DNA from: Pelomyxa schiedti
Taxonomy: Eukaryota; Evosea; Pelobiontida; Pelomyxidae
Assembly (NCBI GenBank): GCA_020536535.1
Contig: JAHLWZ010000185.1
Location: 18,927 to 82,926 of the forward strand
Reading direction: 5' to 3'
Length of the DNA stretch: 64,000 nt
The translations under genes were made by a program, and so were the position numbers. Under the pieces are notes generated by a model. It was given only the letters and a program-made list of their open reading frames with translations. It ran no database searches and was not told the origin of the DNA. This document shows, one piece after another, positions 1 to 12,562 of the stretch (positions are counted from its first letter, which is position 1; each line of letters begins with the position of its first letter).

Positions 1-197
1 CAGTTGTCCTGTAAGGGAAATGATGAGCTTCCAGTGTGTAATTTTATTTTGTGTTAAGTATGGTATTTTGGAGCAAGGAAGTACTTGATTGGCCAAGTTT
101 TGCAACAAGGTGGTCTGGTATTAACCCTAATTCCACCATCTCGTCTTGTAAGGCACAGTAACCAAAGGAATACTGGTCCTATAGGTGGTGAGTATGT

Positions 198-2212
198 TCA
201 TGCTCTGCATTTATGTACATAGTATATTTGAGATAGCGCTTCTAGTAGTATTTCTATTTGAAGATAGGAAGTGTCTTGCCTGTTGCTGAACCATCCCTGG
301 TCTTTGTTGTCTGAGACTTCTTACAGTATTACACATGTCCATGTTTCTAAGAACATTAATGGAGGTTTTCATCAAGTGAATGTCCCAATCCTCACCGCTC
401 TCGCCGGTTGGTGGAAGCGGGGAGGGTGAATGGTTGATGAGTGATGTGCAATTTGATTCAATGTAGTGGTAAAGTTTTTCTATACTGATGTGAATGGCAC
501 AGAATGTTCCTGTGCGACCAACGCCAGCACTGTATGGGATTAAAGAAAAAAAAAGAATGGAATCATTGTACCTGCAATGTACTATTGTTGGTTTTGGTAG
601 GGATGGAACTTGTGAAGAGCAAGAGGGTAACGAAGCTAATCGTACCCTCTTTGTTGGGTTTGAAGTGTCATCGGTGTGTTGACTGATATTTTGGATGAGT
701 TTGCGAATATGTCGTGTTGTGCTGGGGACACTGTGGTCCGGCCATCCACTATACTGATAGTGCTCAATAGTCCGAATTTCACCTGGATGCTAACCCAGGT
801 TAGTCGAGAGTCTATCAGACAACACACACACTTGGGAATTTGTGATCTGGAAAGTTCTATGGATAACAGAATTCTTGGAGAACATTTCTTCTCCAATCAA
901 AGTAACAGTCATGAAGCCATACTCGTGGGATTTTTCTTGTGGAGTTGGCCAATATCTGTCAACCTTAACCTAGTGGGGCTTAAGAGTTGGCAAGTTGGGT
1001 GAAATCCTTACTGTTGCGTGTTCAAACTCTTTTGTCAGCATAATGATAAGAAAACTGGCGGTTTCCCATGTCATTCGCCAGAAATCAGGGAATGTGCATG
1101 GAAGAGGGCCTTGAGTAGCAATGTACGCCTTGTTTCCTGACATATCCTTTGAAGGTGTTACATTGTGGTTGTGGGCAGGGGATGTACTTTGATATAACTT
1201 GCGTTGATATAATCAGACCCAATGGCGTCATAAGCGTGTAGTTTCACTCTGGTTTGTTCATCTTTTGCGTGTTAGAATCTCTTAAAAGAAAAAAGAACAT
1301 ACAAGGTATAACATTTGGGTATCTATTTTTGGCTCTATTATACACCTGTAGCCCTGTTGCTCCATGCTCCACAGTTAATGGTTCTCCCAGAAACTTTTTG
1401 TTTAATTGTGTCAGGTACAAAGCAAATCTAAAAAAAAGGAAAAAAAAAGAAGAAATACACACTGCAAATTCTGTATATGGCTTAACAGGATCAAGAAGTG
1501 AAATGAGTATCTCCTGTAAAGCTTCTTTCTCTGTGCTTGATGGGGTCATGAAATCCAAGCCGTTATTCCACATTGTACAAAAGGGTCTCCTCTCCAATGC
1601 AGCGTCGAGGCCACTCCCATAAGTTTCAACAGTCGGCGCGCATGTGGAGGTAGGTGGACTCGCCATCAATGTCGAGAAGGGCACAATTGAAGAGCCGTCG
1701 TCAGCCTCGGAGCGGAGAGGTGAAACTGCTTTTCGCGGAAACGCGGGTGCCGATTCGGAATCTGGGGACATTGACCGCACCGAGTTAGAGGAGATGGATC
1801 TAGTAGGCCCTCTGCATTGAGAGACTAGTGAGAGGGAATGCGACCGCTTCAGAGGCATTAATACCTCCTGAGTGTCGTCACATTCATCGCTGTTGTCATT
1901 ATGGGTTGAATCATTGTCATTGTCATTGTCATTGCCATTTCGGGCACTGCCGAGGACTGACCTCGTCGAGGCGGTCTGGGTCTCGTCGTGGTCGTCGAGA
2001 ATCGGCGACCCGTGGCCGTCTGAATCCCGAGCATTTGTGGCAGACGCAGCCGAAGAAGAAGACGGAATTGTGGGAGACAACGGAGAGCGGGTCGGGCTCG
2101 TCGACGCCGGGGACAAAGAAAATTCGTCGGGAGGAGGCCTGAGATGGCCCAGTTGGCGTTGGTCGTCGTCGTCAAAATTGGTGGTGTTGGTGTCGTGGCC
2201 GCGGGGCTGCAT
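198..2212 (-). CDS. Protein tyrosine phosphatase with long disordered N-terminus
   Basis: Classical cysteine-dependent phosphotyrosine phosphatase. Once introns are removed, the minus strand reads NRYPNVIPYEQTRVKL, then GSDYINASYIK, then the P-loop VHCSAGVGRTG with catalytic Cys and Arg, and near the end QRPGMVQ. An intron at about 532-579 splits the Ser codon inside the P-loop. Another, just after NVIP, carries a TTCTAAC branch point. The first ATG in frame is at 2212. The N-terminal ~190 residues are Ser/Thr/Asp-rich with an Asn-Asp run and look disordered. After RPGMVQ the expected C-terminal helix continues in the next frame (LQIEILLEALSQI, stop near 198), while the direct frame stops near 211, so one base or one exon boundary is unresolved. 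The catalytic domain is cytosolic; no membrane segment is seen. Confidence 0.88.
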
Positions 2213-2865
2213 CGTGTACTCCGTTGTTGTTTTTCCCTTGGGTATTTCCTTTTTCCTTTGTGTGCACAAAGCCGAAGAACAGTAACTAACAACCAAAGTG
2301 ACTACTTAGTTGAATTGTGTTCATCCCCCTTACGACAAAGTGCTGATTCCAGTTTAGGGCCCCGTGATCGGTCTCCTATTTTGCCGATGAAAAACTGGTG
2401 TTCGGTGATTTTGCCCCGAACGGTTTTATTTTTCCATTTTTCAAGCTTTTTCAAACAAACAAGAAGGACCCTTCTGGTTAATACTCACTACCTTGATCAA
2501 CAAAGTGGATCATGTAACCTTGCCTACCAAACCAGAAGGGGGTTTGATTTGGACGGATCCACGACTCCCTCCGCCGTTTTGCCAGATGCCCTTTCTTGTT
2601 GTCCAGAAAAGACCTTGTGGAATCGATTCCTAGAGTTTTCTCTTTTTCCGAATCTGAATAAAACAGCGGCACTGGATCCCATTATCAACCAACCATGCGA
2701 ACAATACTCCCTCAAGGGTACTGGGACACCTGAGGGGCAGTAAGAGTCCGACTAAAAATACCGGCCTCCTTGGATTCAAGGAATCCGGGGATTCACGAAC
2801 CCTCAAAAAAAAATGGACCGAGAAAAAGAACAAAAAAAAAAAGCACAACCAAAACAATCCGGCAA
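2213..2865. promoter_or_regulatory. Divergent intergenic region, phosphatase / Rac gene
   Basis: About 650 bp lie between the start codons of the leftward phosphatase and the rightward Rac gene, so both promoters should be here. It contains T-rich tracts (around 2405-2445) and A-rich tracts (around 2808-2840) just upstream of the Rac ATG. I see no conserved coding block, RNA gene or clear named promoter element. Confidence 0.35.
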
Positions 2866-3903
2866 ATGAATTGCAAATGTGTGGTGGTACGACACATGCC
2901 CCGCTGTTACTTATTGTTTATTATTCCCCGTGGATCTAACGTTTGTTGTGTAGGTGGGAGATGGAGCCGTTGGTATTTTTCCTTCCTCTTTTTTTCCCCT
3001 CCCGAAAGATCTTTTTTTTGCGACGACCAACGAACATTCAAAAAGGCAAGACGTGCTTGCTCATTAGTTGGAGCAGTGGAGCTTTTCCGCCGTATGTCCC
3101 TTTTATCATCTTGAAAAATAGGAAGAAAAATTATTGTCTAACACAGTTAAAAAGGGAAGACTACATTCCCACAGTTTTTGTGTGTATCCATCCCCCAGAA
3201 ATTTCGACCATCTACACCAGTTTCCCTCTTACCACCTGAAAAGAACAATTCTACCAAAGCAGCTACACTTGAGGGAAAACCTGTAAACGTAACTCTTTGG
3301 GATACCGCCGGCCAAGAAGATGTAAGCAATTGCATCTCCAATCAATAGGTCCTAACTGTAGTAGTATGACCGCATCCGCCCATGCTCATATATCGGCGCA
3401 GATGTATTTCTTGTTTGTTTTTCTGTTGTAAACCCAAGCACTTTTTCGAACGTTAAAGGGAAATGGTATGGCTCTTCATCTCCTGATTGGTTTTTATGGT
3501 TAATTTCCAGGGTTCCGGAGATATCTCACCATTGCCCAAACATTCCATTCCTGTTGGTTGGAACTAAAATCGATCTACGGAATGATCCCGGCATTGTTAA
3601 AAAGCTGCAACAGAAAAGCCGAAGGGGTCCAATAACAGCGGAGGAAGGTGAAGCCGAAGCAGCAGCAATCGGAGCTGTTAAGGTACCTTCTTTGTTTGTA
3701 AGTGCAATACTTACCAACCCATCTTTTTTTAGTACATGGAATGCTCGGCACTCACCTTGGAGGTTAGTTCTTGTTTCAAGTTTGTGACCCGTTCTCATTA
3801 ATTACAGAATGTGAATACTGTGTTTGAAGAAGGCATGAGGGCGACATTCAAGCACCTAAAGAAGAAGGGAAAGAAGGGAGGAAAGGAATGCATGGTCATG
3901 TAA
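2866..3903 (+). CDS. Rho/Rac-family small GTPase
   Basis: Rho-family GTPase acting as a membrane-bound switch for actin and signalling. Joined exons give [20 protein letters not shown] (complete P-loop), DYIPTVF (switch I), [12 protein letters not shown] (switch II), [14 protein letters not shown], a Rho-type insert, and ECSALT. The protein ends CMVM, a CAAX box whose final Met favours farnesylation. At least seven short introns are inferred; one interrupts the P-loop between Gly and Lys (near 2960-3043). The length, about 200 residues, is normal for the family. It lies divergently from the phosphatase gene and about 210 bp before the E2 gene. The exact Rac/Rho subclass cannot be settled by reading alone. 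Confidence 0.9.
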
Positions 3904-4117
3904 GATGACCATTTCGGTATTGTCAACTATACGAGTTGCAAAAAAACTCTCAACAAGAGATTTTTTGTGCCATATCTCTTCAGAAATAGAATAGAAGCCC
4001 ATTTCGATGGCTACCACCATGGACCAGTAATCACATTTTGGCACTAATGCCCTGCGAAAAAACAAACGCCAACATAAGATCTTCATTTTCTTTTTTTTTT
4101 AATTTAATCAAAAAAGG

Positions 4118-5020
4118 ATGGCGGCCAGTGGTGCGTTGAGTGCAACAAGGGCACGTAGTGCTGCGGTACTGCGTCTGGCGTCGGATTATGCTAGCATTCT
4201 GAGGGAACCTCCTGATGTAATTATTGTTGTCGGACTGCGGGCCGCAAGTTAATGAGGAAAAAAAAGGGTGCATCGGCGAAGCCTCTTTCTGATGACAACA
4301 TGTTCAATTGGAATGCCACAATATTTGGACCCCCAGACTCTGTGTGGGAAGGCAACGCCCTTTTATTGTGGGCACATCTTAATGACTCCTTGTGCACTGC
4401 ACACCACTTACCGCGGGAGCTTATGTTTTTATAAATGTCGAGGAGCCTGTTCCTAACGCTGGTATAAGGTGGAATATTTCAGTTACGAATGGCATTCCCA
4501 GAGCAGTATGTTCACCTCATACTGATCAAGTTACTTACAGCAAAAGATACCCAGAAAGACCACCAAAGATCCGATTTACGTCAGAAATGTTTCACCCAAA
4601 TGGTATTGTTCTCTTGAATGCCTTGTAGAATTAAGTCTGTATAGTTTTTCCTGATGGAACTCTATGTCTTGATATAATACAGGGTATCCTGGAAATCTTC
4701 GTTTGCCGATCCCTAAATCTTTGTTAATTGTTCCCCAGATAAGTGGTCACCTATCTATAGTGTCTCTACTATTTTAACTTCCATTCAAGTATGTCAGACA
4801 TCACGTTCTTCTTTGCACTAAACTTCGACCATCTCTTTTGATAGTCTCTTCTGACTGACCCAAACCCCAACTCACCAGGTTTGTACCTCAATTTCTTAAA
4901 CACCCACTTACAATCTTGGCAGCCAACCCTGAAGCAGCACAGCTATTGAACCACGACAAAAAAGCCTACAACAGAAAAGTCCGCAAATGCGTAGAGAAGT
5001 CCACCGAGACTGATTCCTAG
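4118..5020 (+). CDS. Ubiquitin-conjugating enzyme E2, Rad6/UBC2-like
   Basis: E2 enzyme carrying ubiquitin on a catalytic cysteine. Joined exons read NWNATIFGPPDSVWEG, RYPERPPKIRFTSEMFHPNV, PDGTLCLDIIQDKWSP with the HPN motif and active-site Cys, ILTSIQ, then DPNPNSPANPEAAQLL, ending TETDS. The end resembles Rad6/UBE2A class proteins, but the N-terminal stretch before the core is Ala/Arg-rich and unusual. Six introns are inferred. One, about 4350-4471, begins GC rather than GT and has a CCTAAC branch point before its AG; both flanks keep frame. Start chosen at the first ATG (4118). Likely roles are ubiquitin signalling in nucleus or cytosol, by family knowledge only. Confidence 0.87.
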
Positions 5021-5139
5021 ACTCCCCCAAATGTCCAGCCGAGGTTGATTGAGAGAACTGTGTTGTCTCAATCGCATTGATTACACTTTCACCAAAAAAA
5101 CCTTTTGCATCAAAAGCAATAAACAACCCCTCGTTTTTG

Positions 5140-6817
5140 ATGGACAGTAGTAGCAACGCAGCCATGTCGAAAGGTACTGCATCGGCTGCAAGAACCAAGT
5201 GTAAAAATTGTGTATGCATTTCAGCACTTTTTTTTTGCTTAGTTCCAACAATGTATAATAGAATATTGGGGTAATGTGTGAGTCGGGGGCAAGGTGCGAT
5301 GTGTGCAATATTTCGGAGGAAGAATACGTGGTAATTCCACCTCAGCTTGTCTTAATATATTGGTAATGACTTCTTTCTCCTTGGAACAGGCAGGACCTCT
5401 GAGTGAGTACTGCTATCTGAAACAACATTAACAATAGGGGTTGTGGGGTGAGGAAAACAACAAAACCGTACTGACCTGAACTCCAGATGAGGAGGAATTT
5501 TCCTTGGAAACTGCAAAGTTGTTTGCTGAGGTCAACATTCCGCTTGCATTTAGGAATTGCCTCAGAATGTTGACTGAATGCTCTTCAACCCCACCGCATT
5601 TCACTCTCTGTGGTGCATTTGCCAACTTTCTTCTGAGATGCATTTACACTCTACAGCCTAAGGCATATGCAATCCCGAAACCTTGGGACACCAACCCAAT
5701 GAACGACCTTTTGGATCGTGCCCGGAAGTATCCTGGTGCTGCTCACAACTTCATGAAGCGGATAATACAGAAAACAATTGAATCTCCTATTCCAAAAGTG
5801 TCTGCTGGAGGGCACTTCCTAGCTGGATTCATGTACTACAATGCCGTTGGCCAGGAAAAAGATGCTACTCAATGTGTACAGCACTATCTTGAGGCAATAA
5901 AAGAAAATGTCCCAATGGCTCAGAACAATCTTGCACTATGTTACTCGAAAGGTGAGGGAATTGACAAAAATATAAAAGAAGCCGTACATTTATACAAGCT
6001 GGCAGCAGAACAAGGGTGTTCCCTAGCACAGAGAAATCTAGGCCTACATTATCAATTCGCTGATGGGATCAATAAAAATATTGAGGAAGCACTTCGCTTA
6101 TACCACTTGGCTTCAGAGCAGGGGTGTGCTCTAGCCCAGTTTGACTTGGCTTGGTGCTATGTTGTTGGGGAAGGTGTTCCTGCCAACCAAGAAGAAGCTG
6201 TTAGACTCTACCGTCTTGCAGCCGAACAAGGAAATGCTCTTGCACAACGAAACTTGGGTCTATGCTATCTAAATGGGGAAGGTGTTGAGAAGAACCCCAC
6301 AGAAGCAGTGAGACTATACCGGTTAGCTGTGGCCCAAAACGACGCAGTTGCGCAACGGAATTTGGGAATGTGCTATCAGTATGGAGATGGAGTGGAAAAA
6401 GATATGTCCGAGGCCATCCGGCTCTTCCGGCTTTCAGCAGCACAAGGCTACACTCTGGCTCAAAACAGCCTTGGGTTGTGCTATCAAAATGGAGAAGGAG
6501 TTGAGAGGAATCCCCACGAAGCGGTGAGACTCTACCGGCTTTCTGTTGCACAAGGCGATGACTGGGCACAAAATAACCTCGGGCTCTGCTACCAAAATGG
6601 AGATGGAGTGGAGAAAAACATTCATGAAGCAATAAGGCTCTACTCCCTTGCTGTATTGAAGGATAATGCCTGGTCAGAGTGCAACCTGGCATTGTGCTAT
6701 GAGACTGGACAAGGAGTAACAAAAGACATAAGGGAAGCTGTTCGTCTCTATAGGCTCTCTGCATCCCACCACAGTGTGTCCTTTTCGCAGCAAAAATTAA
6801 AGACCTACACTCACTAA
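5140..6817 (+). CDS. Sel1-like repeat protein
   Basis: From about 5490 one long exon encodes an alpha-solenoid of about nine Sel1/TPR-like 36-residue repeats, with the recurring pattern AQ.NLGLCY..GEG followed by EAVRLYRLAAEQG. Family members act as scaffolds in ER-associated degradation or signalling; no catalytic residues are expected. The stop is at 6817. The N-terminus is uncertain. A small exon starting at 5140 reads MDSSSNAAMSK and ends with CKNC, followed by one or two short exons to about 5413 before the main exon; one path keeps frame (phase 1 into NEEEFSLETAK). The long frame itself has no ATG near its beginning, so upstream exons are required. No signal peptide or membrane segment is visible. 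Confidence 0.82.
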
Positions 6818-6950
6818 TCAGTCTAAACGGCCGAATAGAACATCTCCTACCGCGTCTTGTTTCTAATAACTTTTTGGCATATTAACCCGGCAACTGCGTT
6901 CGTACAGATTTTTAAGTAAAAAATAAAAAAAGTGGTAGATCGCTGGAGAC

Positions 6951-9900
6951 ATGAGGCCTGTGTTGTCGCCTGCCGGGTTTAAGTACTATGCTTTGTCGAC
7001 ACCAACTGTCGCACCTCGTGCTGTGCGAAAGAGTGACGTGGATCTCAAGAAATTCTATAAATCCGAAGGTACGACAGTTTGTTTGGTTTCAAAGTCGTGG
7101 CGGGGAATCCTGTCGTGTCGCTTATAGTGAGCTTTCAGCACAACGGAAGCAGATTTTGTTGTTGCAGGACTTTGGCTTCCCAACGACAACAACGAAACTA
7201 CGTTTTTCGCCTGATGGCAATTTCATTTGTGGGACTGGTGCTTATCCACCTCAGCTGAGGATGTGGGAAACCTCCCAAATGACTCTAAAATTTCAAAGAA
7301 ACATTATAGAGCTTGCAAAACAATTTCTGGTGATATAGCTTCCCCTTTCTGAGTTGCTCATTCGTTATGTTTTCAGATGCTCTCAGATGATTTCAGTAAG
7401 CTTGCATTACTGCACGGTGCAAAAAGATTGGAGCTGCACAGTCAGAGAGGTTCCTACCATCAAATAGAATTCCCACAGGTATTAAATAAGAGATTACAGA
7501 CGGTGCACTAAAATACTGATCTAGCTCACGCGAGACATGATGTATCATCCAGTATCATGTGAAATTTATGGGTGTGGAAGAGGAAATATAAATAGGTTAA
7601 ATTTATCAAGAGGCTCATTTATGCGGCCAATACAAACTGCCAGCTCATCTTTTGGTGTACGACATTCAATCCATACCTTCGCGCAGTAATAAAACCTTCC
7701 CAGTGTTGTGCAATTAATCCTTCGTCATTACTTCTCGGATTTGGTTCTGATGATGGTACTGTTGAATTCTATGATCCGCGGTCCCCAAACTATCTTGGAG
7801 AGATCAATGTGCGAGATGTAGTGGATTCATCTGACCTGTAATTTAAACTTCCCTCCCTTTTTCATGCCAACGATCACTAGGTTGGATGATGACCTGAGAG
7901 TAACAAGCCTTGCCTTCTCAAACGACACCCTCACTTTTGCTGTTGGCACATCCGGTGGACATTGCTTATTATATGACGTTCGGTCTCCAAAGCCATATCT
8001 GACCAAAGTCCATGACAACCTTGATCCAATAACGAAAATTCAGGTACCATTCTTTCCGGCTTTTTAAATAGGTTATACCATACAGTTCCACAACGGAGAA
8101 GATAGACAGCACGTTATATCAGCTGATCAACATGTGATTCGTGTTTGGAACAAGCAAGATGTCAGTCTCTGATTCCTCTCCCTTTCTCTTGATGTTAATG
8201 CCTTTCTTGAAGGGAGAAACACTTCTCTCTTTGGACGTGCGAAAAACAGTCACTGACTTTGCCATACAAGACGGCACAGGATTACTATTTGCTGCAGTGG
8301 ACACTCCGTCAATATTAACATGGTATATACCTGAAATAGGACATGCACCTCGGTGGTGCTCCTTTCTTGATACTTTGACCGTATTTACTCTTTACCCTTT
8401 TCGTTAAAGTTAAATTTCCTGAGGGCGAACTTGAAGAAAGTTCTTCGACATCATATGTTTCCCTCAAATTCCTTTCCCGTGACGAAGTGGAAAGGTATAA
8501 AAATTAGTCTCTTTCCATCTGGCGCCCACCTAATCTTCTTTGTTTAGCCTTGGAATAGTTCAGTTGGTTGGTACGAAGTTTATGCAACCTTACATGCATG
8601 GCTATTATGTCGACAGAAGATTGTATGAAAGGGTAATCAGAAACACTTTACTTTTCTTTGTTATTAAAACCGCACATCCCAAATGAAAAGGTGTCTGATT
8701 TTCTTAAAGACCCCTTCGATGAAAAGTATGGAATACCCTCACACCGTTTTATTAATGCTCTCTCAGGAGAAAAGTAGTGGAGGAAGAGATGCAACAAACA
8801 GTCTTGCAAACGTTACTGGCTGCTCCAGGTAATAAAATGTAATATTCTACTCCGAACTAATGACTAAAAGTTATTCAAAACAGCCACACAAACAGACGAA
8901 ATTCGAGTCAATGCGCAGATGGCAGAAGAGCTTCAGTACAAGGCCAAGCTACTTGTACCTGGAAGTGAAGCTGAAGCTGATAATAACAATGATACGCCGG
9001 AAGTCGCGAAATCAGTACTTACGGACCCCCGATGGGCTAAGCTATTCCTCAACCCTCTCTTTTCAGTGGTATACGATTGTTTCTATGGTGTTCGAGTCAT
9101 AAACTACTAGAGAGAGGAAGATAAAAAACAAAAGGAGCTGGAAAGTAAATGGGAAGAAACACGGGGCATGACAGAAGCTGAGAAGTTCACAGAACAGCTC
9201 GAGACTGAGGAATCAATACCCCCCAATTCTAATAGGTACAACTCCATATGTCGTAAAAGTTACTCTAATGATGTAGTTCGGAAGTACCTCCCGTTGAACC
9301 AGGACCAGCGGCGCCAAAAAAAAAGGCCCCTAAACCGGCAGACAAAAAGGCTCCCAAAGAAGCGTCAGCAAAAAAAGCAGATAAATCCAAACCGGAAACT
9401 ACACAAGCAGGGAAAAAGAGAAATCCTACACCCTTCCTTGCAACCACCCACTTCGAGAAAGTAGATGACGGAGGGGCAGGCTCCAAAGCAATGTATGAGC
9501 TGAAGGTCAGTAGCCATCAAACAATCCAGTGACTAAACTACCACAAAATTAAAAAATCCAAGACAGGACATCTTCTACCTGTCGAGGAATCCCTACGAGA
9601 ACCAAGCACAAAAAAGATAAGATCTGCTTCCAGCAAAGCCGGAATGCCCTTGGGCGCACTTGTGTCTCATATGCCTGCAGCAAAACCACAAGGAGAAGTA
9701 TATGGAAATCTGGAAATGTCTTGGGTTCCCGGAAAAGATACCGCAGCAAAGTCCAAGCCTAGACCAAAAGCGGCATCAAATAGAGCTGAAAAACCCAAAG
9801 AGACTGAGGAGGGATTCTCTGCACTGGAATTCCAAACCGCTCCGGTATGAGCTCTTTTCTGGGGTAATACCATTCATTGCTGTTTAGGGAAAGAGAAACA

Positions 9901-10088
9901 AGTCTAAAAAAGTTACACTGCATAAATACAAGGCAGAAAGGAAAGGAAGACGAGGCGTTGCCGATTTGCATTTGGCTACACCATATTCCGACATCCTCCA
10001 GAAGGTAGAAGCAGAGAAAAAGAAATCCGACAAGGAAAAGCAAGACAAACGAAACCAAAAAAGATCCAAAACCACAAAGAAACCTTGA
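6951..10088 (+). CDS. NOL10: NOL10/Enp2-like nucleolar WD40 protein
   Basis: Nucleolar WD40 protein of the small-subunit processome, needed for 18S rRNA maturation (family knowledge). Diagnostic segments include FSPDGNFICGTGAYPPQLRM, GFGSDDGTVEFYDPRSPNYL, TFAVGTSGGHCLLYDVRSPK, RVWNKQDGETLLSLDV, and the family signature HAPRWCSFLDTL. The C-terminal half has VLTDPRWAKLFLNPLF, equivalent to the conserved block after the propeller in yeast Enp2. The tail is Lys-rich, as expected for a nucleolar protein. Many short introns divide the gene (at least ten), so single frames show only fragments. Start at ATG 6951 (MRPVLSPAGFKYYALS); stop at 10088. Close to family length. The HNH gene starts about 120 bp downstream on the same strand. 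Confidence 0.9.
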
Positions 10089-10207
10089 AACGCCCTCTGG
10101 AACATGACACACGACTCCCTCGGATTCCTACAACAGAATCAACCAATCACCCCAATTTCTGTTTCCCAAACATTACATAAACCACGAAATAACAATAAAC
10201 ATAATTC

Positions 10208-10703
10208 ATGGCCAAAGACCCGCTGAGGGACGCGTTCAGGGAGGGAGTTTACGCGAGGGACAATCACCGCTGCAAAATATGCAATGTACCAGAGTCGCCC
10301 AGCTGCCACTTGGATGCTCACCACATCACGGACAGGCACCAAATGTAAACATCATCAACCCATGATTGTGCATTGCCGTTTGTTTTCTCGAGTAAATGCA
10401 CGACCTCACCAGTCTCACTACAAAAACAGGCCAAATAACGGATATGCACTCAGCAACGGTTCCTTTTCCTCCCTCCCTCAACCTTAGCTGTTTGGCACTC
10501 ACTCTTTGGTAGGGATAACTCTGTGCCCTGACCACCACAAGAAAGCCGAAGTCTACCACCAAACAAAGCACGCCACCTGGGTGCCAGGATTCCATCCGGA
10601 CGAACTCTATGAACGCATTGGTTCTTCATTCGAAAAAGCCCAGGCTGATTCCGCGGCACTGTGTCCCCACGCTACATCAAAAGCAACAAAAAGAAGAAGT
10701 TGA
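10208..10703 (+). CDS. Small HNH-endonuclease-domain protein
   Basis: Three exons join cleanly: MAKDPLRDAFREGVYARDNH, then CKIC, then DAHHITDRHQM, intron, PNNGYALSNG, intron, ITLCPDHHKKAEVYH. This is an HNH nuclease fold with paired zinc ligands (CxxC and CPDH), the DAHH core histidines and the Asn/His of NGITLCPDHH. The protein is about 110 residues, with almost nothing beyond the nuclease domain and a short basic tail. HNH proteins of this compact type are common in bacteria, phages and giant viruses. Here the gene carries two host-type introns, so if it was acquired it has been domesticated. DNA cleavage or repair is the likely biochemical class; the substrate is unknown. Confidence 0.85.
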
Positions 10704-10829
10704 TTCGAATTTGAGCTTGTTGTTTTATTACTTTTTTCTTTGCTATTTTGTACCTTATTTTAAAAAAAAGTACAGTTGTCACAAAATTTCTGTGTCTGCT
10801 GTGAAGCCTTGGTGTTGTGGGTGTGTTGT

Positions 10830-12389
10830 TTATTGTTGCTGGCATTGAACTCCGCCACCTCTGTGGTGCGCAGTCTCGTCGTCGTCATCGTCTGTTGCGC
10901 TTGTGGATGTGGATGCCACTGGGGCTCTCAGCACAACCTCGTCCACCTCCATCCCTGTTGGAGTGGGGAGTGGGTCGCGTGGTGGGAGGTGGGCCTCGAT
11001 AGCAGCAAGTTTGGGTGGAGTCAGCTCCGATGGTAGAGGGAAGACGACGGTGAACTTGATGTACAGGTTGCCCTTGTCAAAAGGTCTCTTGTGCTGCGGC
11101 ATTCCCTCCTCGGCAATCATGAGTGTGTCGCCGGGCTTGATGATTTCACCTGGGGCTGATCGAACAACCAGGGTTCTAGAAAGGTGGTTGGGTCGGAAGT
11201 AAAGGTTGATGGAATAGTTACCTCCCGTCGAGATGTGTCACATGGAAAGTCACACCACCGAGTGCTTCGATGAGTTTTATGCTCTTTTCCATAAGGAGAT
11301 CGTTCCCATTCCGCTTGAAAAGTGCATGTTCCTTCTGCTTGATAACAAAAATGATATCTCCCGGATCGATATTGGGCTGAAAAGAACATTAACAAAGCAG
11401 GAAGACTGCAGAACTACTCACTGCTTGGTCCGATTCACCAGAAAATACAATAGTTTGATCGTGCTTCATTCCTTTGGCAATTTCAATTTGCAAAATTTTT
11501 CTATCCTTTGAAAGGATTATTAAGGCAAAACAAGAAACTGAAGGGAACATACAGGAACAACTTGCTTTCCCAGACAGGCCAAACACTTATCTTTTTCTTT
11601 AACAATTTCACCTAAAACAATGAGCGATGTTGTGAAATAGGGTAATAAGCCAACCTTTTCCTTGGCACTCATTGCAAACTGATTGTGTTTGCTGTATCAT
11701 CATGCCCATTTGTCTAACAAATATTTTCATGCCTCTGCCATCACAGCCAGTGCACTTGATGGATCCTTTTCCGGTCTTTGTTCCAGTTCTGCAAGCAGTC
11801 AGTTAACCCCACAACTTCAGTTCATAAGCAACTAACCCATGGCAGGTTGAACAAAGGACATTTCTGGTTACTGCCATCTTCGAGGTCTTGCCACAATACA
11901 GCTCTTCCAGAGTGACATTAAGAGCAGTAACAATGTTTTCGCCCTTGTGCCGTCTATCATTTATCAGAACTGTTATCCATTTCCGTTCTCCAAAGTTACC
12001 TTCCAGGTCCGCCACCTCTAGAACTCCCAAACAAATCGCCAAATGGTGAACTACCAAAGAATTGCTCAAAGATATCGGCTGCGTTTCGTGATGTAAAACC
12101 ACCATCCTGAAGTCCAGCTTTCCCATGCTTATCGTAAACTCTGCGTTTGTCTGCGTCGGAAAGTACATCGTACGCTTCTCCAAGATCTTTGAACTGCGGA
12201 GTGTTCAGCCCAAAAAAAAAAAAACCAAAAAATAAATACCGCATCGGCTGCTTTGGGGTTGTCGGGGTTCTTATCTGGGTGTAGTTGGACGGCCTTTTTC
12301 CTGTAGGCTCTCTTGATATCCTCGGGGGCCGCATCGGGGGCAACTCCTAGTCGTTCGTAAAACTCAGTCTCTTTTACTTTGGCAGCCAT
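10830..12389 (-). CDS. DnaJ/HSP40 co-chaperone, type I (DNAJA-like)
   Basis: Type I J-protein that stimulates Hsp70 ATPase activity. The N-terminal J domain has [11 protein letters not shown], then HPDKNPD with the HPD triad, and [21 protein letters not shown] Gly/Phe-rich stretch follows ([17 protein letters not shown]). The cysteine-rich zinc domain shows LCSTCHGTG-like, [18 protein letters not shown] and CLACLGK repeats across small exons. The C-terminal substrate-binding part includes [18 protein letters not shown]. The acidic/Gln-rich tail lacks an obvious CaaX. Start is the ATG at 12389. Six or more introns. A GC-rich hairpin lies about 175 bp upstream of the start. Confidence 0.92.
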
Positions 12390-12562
12390 TTGTGCTTTGG
12401 TTTTTTTTTTTTTATTTGTTTGTTGCGCTACTGGGTCGGTGTCGCTGTCTAGATCGTTGACTTTTTGTGTTTTGTTATGTGGAGATTGTGCAATTTCTCA
12501 AGTGTACGTTTTGTGATATGAGCACCAACTTAGCAGGCGAATTTTGACAGATTGCGGGGGTG

